Origin: Pseudoscleropodium purum
Taxonomy: Eukaryota > Streptophyta > Bryopsida > Hypnales > Brachytheciaceae
Assembly (NCBI GenBank): GCA_963969395.1
Contig: OZ017799.1
Location: forward strand, 17,548,501 to 17,612,500
Reading direction: 5' to 3'
Length of the DNA stretch: 64,000 nt
The stretch's first letter is position 1. Every line of letters begins with the position of its first letter. The notes beneath the pieces were generated by a model. That model was not told where the DNA came from, searched no databases, and worked only from the letters and a program-made list of their open reading frames with translations. Both the position numbers and the translations under genes were made by a program. Positions 58,590 through 64,000 of this stretch are shown here, piece by piece.

Positions 58590-59275
58590 TGAGGGCTATT
58601 TAGCTATTATTTCACAATACATATGTCCCTATTTTTTTCCTACTTCTACTTTTCACCCATATTCCTACACCTTATGGTCATTGAAATTGAAATTTGAAGC
58701 ATTTAAACATGTCCCTACTATAATTCAAAAATTTATATGTGGCTTTAGGGTTGATTAATACAACATGTACACTCTTTGTATTATTGAACACAACCCACAC
58801 ATACACAAACATCATATATCAAACAATTTACACAAACAAATTATACATATACAATAGAAAAAAATCCATGGAAACTAAAAAGTTCACAAACACTAATATA
58901 TTGGCCAAATTGGCCAAGCGTGACTTATGCATTTACATATGCAATGCTTTAGGGTTCTAAAATCTTACAAAATGTGCCAACTTATAAATTGCTTTCAAAG
59001 TTTAGGGTTTATAATATAGTATAATGATAGCTCTTCCTTATGTAGGTCTTTCCCCTCCCTTTTAGACTAACCTTTGTATAGATTTCCAAATTATGTACTA
59101 TAGATCATTAAAATGTACTATAGTATAGTAGTTACAATACAATACACTTCAAAGAAGCAATGCTATAGTAACTTGAATAATTTTTAAACTATTAGCTCCA
59201 ATATTTATAATCTACCCTATAGTAGGTCTCATGTTGTTTCTAAAGTAATTGCTATTGAAATATCCCGAACCATAT
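58590..59275 (+). repeat. Dispersed repeat, copy 2 (pair at 35970)
   Basis: Aligns with 35970-36860 from 'TATGTCCCTATTTTTT' through 'GTTGTTTCTAAAGTAA' with many substitutions and small indels. No coding frame is shared, so it is a noncoding interspersed repeat. Confidence 0.6.
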
Positions 59276-59694
59276 TTGAATCTAGTGAAAGCATTCATGA
59301 ATAAGCCTTATAAATATTGGTACTGTTTTCAAGTATGGAATGATGAATTCAAACTTCTACACATTCAAATGAAAATTTGGTACAAGTTCCTCAGGCCTGT
59401 TTGGTTCCAAGCAAACAAATCTCTACAACTAAATAAGTTGATGTATCTTAAGATGATTGAATGGACAATGGCTTACTCATGTCTTCCAAATTACTCACAA
59501 GCTACTTTTCTCCCAAATTAATTCATGTTCTCAAAATCACAAATTAGTCAATATCATTAAATTAGAACACTTTGGGCCCTAAAATTGTGACAATCATAAT
59601 CTAATATGTAGAACAAGTATGGATTTATGTTTGAAAATGTACATCCTAAAAATTGCCAATGCCACCAAGTTAACAAATTGACCTTTAATCCATA

Positions 59695-60240
59695 AAAGTC
59701 CAAATGGCATTTTTTGGCAATATAGCAATTTTGGGCACCTCATCACAAAATTGTTTTATTGTTTTTTTCTTTGAAATATTCACTTAACATGTATCAAAGG
59801 AGTAGCTTTAAGGTATAACAATTTTCATAAATTTTGACTATATGGTTAAAAATTTATTGCATGATATTTAATTTTCATTGCTTAGTGGAGTAGCTTGAGT
59901 AGTTCAAAGTATTTCTTAAAAAATCACTTTTTAAGATATAAATTTTTTAAATTATTTTCTTAGATTTATGTGGATGTGGAAAGCTTTTCATATTCCATTT
60001 TGATTAATGGGATGAAAGTTATGAGGAGTTTTAGTTTGTGAATAGTTATTGAATTTGTAGTTTAAGATAAATTTTAGAGTCCTTTAATTAACTCAATTTT
60101 TGAAAAAAAATGAAAATTGTGGATGTACATTGTTTATTACAACATTACAACTATTGGGATTGGCATTTCTAACAATTCTTAACAACTTAGTATTCTAAAT
60201 CATAATCTACTTCTTTCTACTTACTATTTTTTTTAGGCAT
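59695..60240 (+). mobile_element. TTAA-family element, copy D, 3'-truncated
   Basis: Left end TTAA-TCCATAAAAGTCC, then the family body ('TTTTTTGGCAATATAGCAATTTTGGGCA', 'ATTCCATTTTGATTAATG', 'TTTCTACTTACTATTTTTTT'). Similarity stops at about 60240 and the right end is missing. Confidence 0.62.
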
Positions 60241-62780
60241 TAATATGAAATTTTTTTGTTTGAAATTTTTTTACAGGTATTTCCAACTTATTTCTCTTAC
60301 ATATTATGGAGAATAACAAGCTATAGGATCTCAACACATTTTTGTGTACAAAGTTTGAAAAACAAAATCTAACCATTTGGGAAGAATTGAAAATACTTCT
60401 TTTTTGGTCCAAAATAACCTTAAATTACCTAGGGTGAGGGATGGGTGGTAGGGACTTCCATTGAAATCCATGGGGTTCCTGATTCCAATCCCCATGTTGA
60501 TGTTGCTTGTGTGTTGGCGCACAAGAAGGGGGTTTGTCCCTCCACTTGATCTTGAAGGGGATATCCAAGGTGTGTAATCCACAAAATTTCTCAAGTTGGA
60601 TTGCCTTAGATGTTATCTTGTATTGGTCTAGTTGCAGCCCTTGAAGGCTATATGTTTACAAATATATATTTCTTTTTGAAATTCAACAACTTGATTTAGC
60701 AATTGGTAAGGGTTTTTATTCTGAAATTTTAGGAAGGTGTACTCTAACAAGTTAACAAAAAGATTCTAAATTTGGATATGTTAATGAATAAATATAGATG
60801 ACGATTTTAGCCTTATTTTGGGAGTGAATACTTTGAAGTAATTTTGGGCCTAAAACACCAAAAATCTTTAGGATTTAATTGCAATATTTGAAAACTCATT
60901 TACCAAATCAATAGAGAATAAGGGATGGAAAATTCTTGAAGCCAATTAAACCACTCCTAAGATAGCATGCTCTTAAAGCAACCATTTACGGGTTGTTCCA
61001 TCTTTTTCATAGGCTTCTATAGTTTCTAAGATTTTTTTCTTATTTTTCAAAAAAACATAAATGGATGTGACATCTAATACAAGTGATTTCATAATTTTTC
61101 AAGCAATATTGAATTAGTTATGATTTTCAAAGTTTTTGGTCCAAGGCATCTATTTATAACAATAGGCCTAGCAAAATCAATATACATGTGGTCTATAAAG
61201 GGAGATGGGAAAACCAAAAATAGCATGGGAATTTACAATAAGTAACAAGCAAGGGTCTTTAAAGCAACTATACTTGCATCCAATCAATACCAACCACATG
61301 ATTGCTTTAACCATCCACATTTAAACCTTAAAGTGATCTTTAAGACATTTTAAGTTACTCCCGCTTTATCTTCAATCCATTAACAGTCTATCACATATCC
61401 ATTTTAGGACCACTTGAGATTCATTTTATACTTAATTATAGGGTCCATCAAATTTAGAGCATTCTACTACAAATCTACAATTGGATATTCTAGAGTTTCA
61501 CTTTTTTTTTCTAGCACAAAATGACAGAATTGCTCCCTTTAGGAAAATGGTAAAATAATTTAGGTGAAAATCAAGGCATTTGCCTTTGATGCTTCTTTTA
61601 AAATGTAAACCACGTTTGATACTTTAGGCATAATAGCATCCACAGAGTAAGACAATTGCATAAGATTATTGCGCGTAATTGTTGATGATTGTCAAGTTTT
61701 AGGTAATATTGTCCTCATCTTAAATAGTACATTAAAAAAATAATAATATGATGGTGGTAAAAAAAGAGAGATAAAATCAAACACATTAATGTTTGGTAAT
61801 TTGAAATTGGATAATTATCATTTGTTATTTTAAGAGTCATCTTTTCCTATCCATACTAACAAGACTATACCTCTCACTATAGAAGGGATACCAATAGAAG
61901 CAATAGAGGTCTTCATCTTGAAGATTATGTTTAAAAACACACTCGAAATTACAAAGGAGACTTGACAATCATCAAGGATGACTACCTTACCTAATTGCCA
62001 TGCTCAATTAAAAGAAGTTCTAAAAATAGATGCCATACTTAGGGTTTCTATATTTTCAAAGAAATAATTGTATAGGAAAAACAAATGTGTCTATTTTTAG
62101 GCATGTGTCAAATCATATTTGCCAACTTTAATTAATTCTTTGAACGGAAATGTTGAACTCCACTACAAGGTATCATAGTATCTTGGTAATGTAACCTTTA
62201 AAAATATATATGATCCTATATTTAACACTTAAGCTTTGAAGTATGCACAAAAATATGGCAAAGATATACACCATTGAATTGAAAATTCAACAACTAACAT
62301 CTTTCATTTAGGTCATTTTGATATCTAAAACCTTATCATGTTCACTTACGACAAACATGTAGGATGCGCAATGATGACCTAAATTGGAAGTCCCTTATGT
62401 CCTTGGATCCAACTCAACATTTTTGTGAACTGTTGGATGCATCAATTCAAGTACCATGTACTGTACATCAAATACACAAAAACGACCCAATCATGTTGCA
62501 ATCCAAATTGGTTAATTGGACTTCTCAGACCTTTAAGGGCTAATTATTTGGCTCAGAATGTTGAACCTGACCACTTGGTATAATTGTAGTATCTCAGTAA
62601 CTCAGTTATGAATTGATCACACTTGAATCCCCAGTCACCATTGATGCAAATAAATAATTCAAAGTCTCAGATTTGTGCATAGGTAGCTTTCAGAGAAAAT
62701 ATCTACCCAAATCACAAATTTCAGATTTAACTTCTTCAACTAAAACCACAAAGCTATCACATTAGCATTCCTACCAAGAA
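60241..62780. other. Intergenic, no gene supported
   Basis: About 60430-60600 is GC-richer ('GAGGGATGGGTGGTAGGGA', 'GTTGGCGCACAAGAAGGGGG') and could be a fragment of a SINE or other element, not identified. The rest is AT-rich background without recognisable features. Confidence 0.4.
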
Positions 62781-62890
62781 AATTATTTCAGGGGACGTGG
62801 TACGAAGCTTGAACGAAACTGAATTTCATCCCGAAGCTTACACGTCTTTTTGCATGTCAATTGAGCGATCTGTCTCCCTATTCTCGACCC

Positions 62891-63085
62891 ATGACGAAGT
62901 CGACCTCACTGGCCCCGCGGAATAATGAAGAGTTTCTAAGCGCAACACCTAATTATGAAAACTTACAACCAGACTGTCCAAAACGATGTCCAAAACGAAG
63001 AATTCTCCAATTTGCCTGCAAATTTCATCCACTTGCCTGCAAACAGCTAAACTCCGCTGTTAATTTCTTCTTGAGCAAACCGTGA
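62891..63085 (+). CDS. Possible first exon of an unidentified gene
   Basis: The GC rise at about 62790 marks gene-like DNA. ATG at 62891 opens MTKSTSLAPRNNEEFL and runs to FFLSKP. A donor-like CC|GTGAGC sits at the stop, and an acceptor TGCACTTTTCAG|GT at about 63157 would join in frame to YGHEVGPSFTT and on into the open frame to about 63508. Composition is basic with Cys pairs (CPKRCPKRR). No family was recognised and splicing is hypothetical. Confidence 0.3.
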   Translation: MTKSTSLAPRNNEEFLSATPNYENLQPDCPKRCPKRRILQFACKFHPLACKQLNSAVNFFLSKP

Positions 63086-63229
63086 GCACTATCATAACAT
63101 TCTATCTGTGCTTCACCCTTTCTAATTACAACTTGCACTGACAATGCACTTTTCAGGTACGGCCATGAAGTTGGTCCCTCCTTCACAACCATTTGCCATT
63201 CATCATATTCTTTTCTTCAAATCTCACAT

Positions 63230-63584
63230 TTTAAACTTTTAACGTCCGTGAGGAGTGGCTTGTCGAACTCTCCAACAGACTCTCTCTTCACGATGGTCTT
63301 GAGGTGGGTCAGCGCTATGATTATTGTTGTGTCCTCTAATGATTTTCTGTATGACTTTCGCCACCTCTCTGTCCTCCCAGACTTGATTTGTCTTCCTCAC
63401 CGCGGATGTCGACGTTCTTCTCATCGTCCAGGAAGGCATGTGTGCTGCCCTCATCATCCTTTGAGCCCCACACCTCACTCGTCAACTCAGCCTTTGGGTT
63501 GTCCTTGACCTTGTTTTCCTCTTCGATTGCCTCAGGAGACTTGGCTGCACAAAACAGTGAAAATGTCACCCACTTCAGATCCAT
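63230..63584 (-). pseudogene. Possible minus-strand coding remnant at the window edge
   Basis: The minus strand reads AEL-TSEVWGSKDDEGSTHAFLDDEKN (63336-63584). Other frames give VWEDREVAKVIQKIIRG and then THLKTIVKRESVGEFDKPLL, ending near 63230. These look like parts of one protein broken by frameshifts, competing with the plus-strand interpretation of the same DNA. Unidentified. Confidence 0.3.
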
Positions 63585-64000
63585 GACCCAGGACTAAAGT
63601 TTGGTAGTAGCATCAAGTTGCAGAAAGTCTGAGATAAATGCAACATCCCTCAAATCTTGCACAGTGAGCACATAATGGTTTTGAGAATGGACGATTACTC
63701 AACATCAGAACCCAGGCAACAGTGACCCCCAAAATCTTGCACAAAGAGCACAAATTGAGTTTGAGAATGTCCAGCACCTCAACATCAGAACTGTCTTGTG
63801 TCTGATTGAAGTCGCCTGCTTATAAAACTATGAACCATCATGTCATTTTTGAGTAGGAATCCAAATAATACATTCTTCGGTGAATTGAAATTCCCTTTGA
63901 TTTGCAAACAAGATCATTAGAAAATCTTATAGCCTTTTTGATACCACTTTGACATTTTGGTAACCATTTTCTTTCATATGTGTTCCCAAGGAAGTGTGGC

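Noticed and set aside
60430..60600. tRNA gene or SINE promoter boxes
   Set aside because: No convincing box A/box B pair or cloverleaf could be drawn, so it was left as an unidentified GC-richer patch.

Overview
The window is AT-rich nuclear DNA from a land plant with a large, repeat-laden genome. Three things point to a plant: a plant-type MPDU1 gene, a Ty1/copia element primed by an initiator-Met-tRNA-type site, and G-box/ABRE-like promoter boxes. The long stretches of old decayed repeats suggest a gymnosperm, fern or lycophyte, but nothing seen fixes the clade. No CRISPR, rRNA, tRNA or bacterial-type operon was found.

Layout. 1-9.7 kb is intergenic, with minisatellites and short TTAA-bounded DNA elements, one of them with a perfect 25-bp terminal inverted repeat (6753-7475). 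9.7-18.3 kb is the gene island. It holds one intact, intronless MPDU1 gene (11192-11935, minus) with a TGACGTGA box upstream. It also holds an unrecognised, probably plastid-targeted protein gene (17395-17988, minus), whose last exon portion is repeated in at least three degenerate tandem copies beyond its stop. 18.8-20 kb is a tandem duplication carrying variable 'ATACGGATACTGAAT'-like arrays and a perfect 12-bp hairpin. 20-43.7 kb is intergenic, with more copies of a ~0.9-kb TTAA-bounded family, a foldback element, satellites and three unrecognised coding remnants.

43.7-56.9 kb is the most interesting region. A decayed Ty1/copia retrotransposon has LTRs at 43748-43931 and 56699-56926. Its gag is split near the start by an 8.1-kb DNA transposon (44361-52467) with 17-bp terminal inverted repeats and an ATGCAT target-site duplication. 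The transposon carries two convergent, intron-containing genes. On the minus strand is a ~917-residue transposase-like protein with a basic N-terminus, a Cys-rich zinc-binding middle, a DDD-type catalytic core and a C-terminal Cys-rich tail. On the plus strand is a ~658-residue partner with a novel N-terminal domain, coiled coil, RING-H2-like finger and nuclear-localisation-type tail. Both are lightly decayed: the transposase has one 1-bp deletion and two TAG stops, the partner one TAA and one TAG. They can be read almost completely. Intron phases and totals fit: 1977 nt for the partner, and 1952+1 nt for transposase exon 2. I cannot assign the transposon to a plant superfamily; the transposase core resembles, from memory, an animal family of uncharacterised mobile-element proteins.

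56.9-64 kb is again intergenic, with a truncated TTAA-family copy, a dispersed repeat shared with 36 kb, and at the right edge a GC-richer gene-like segment that could not be identified.
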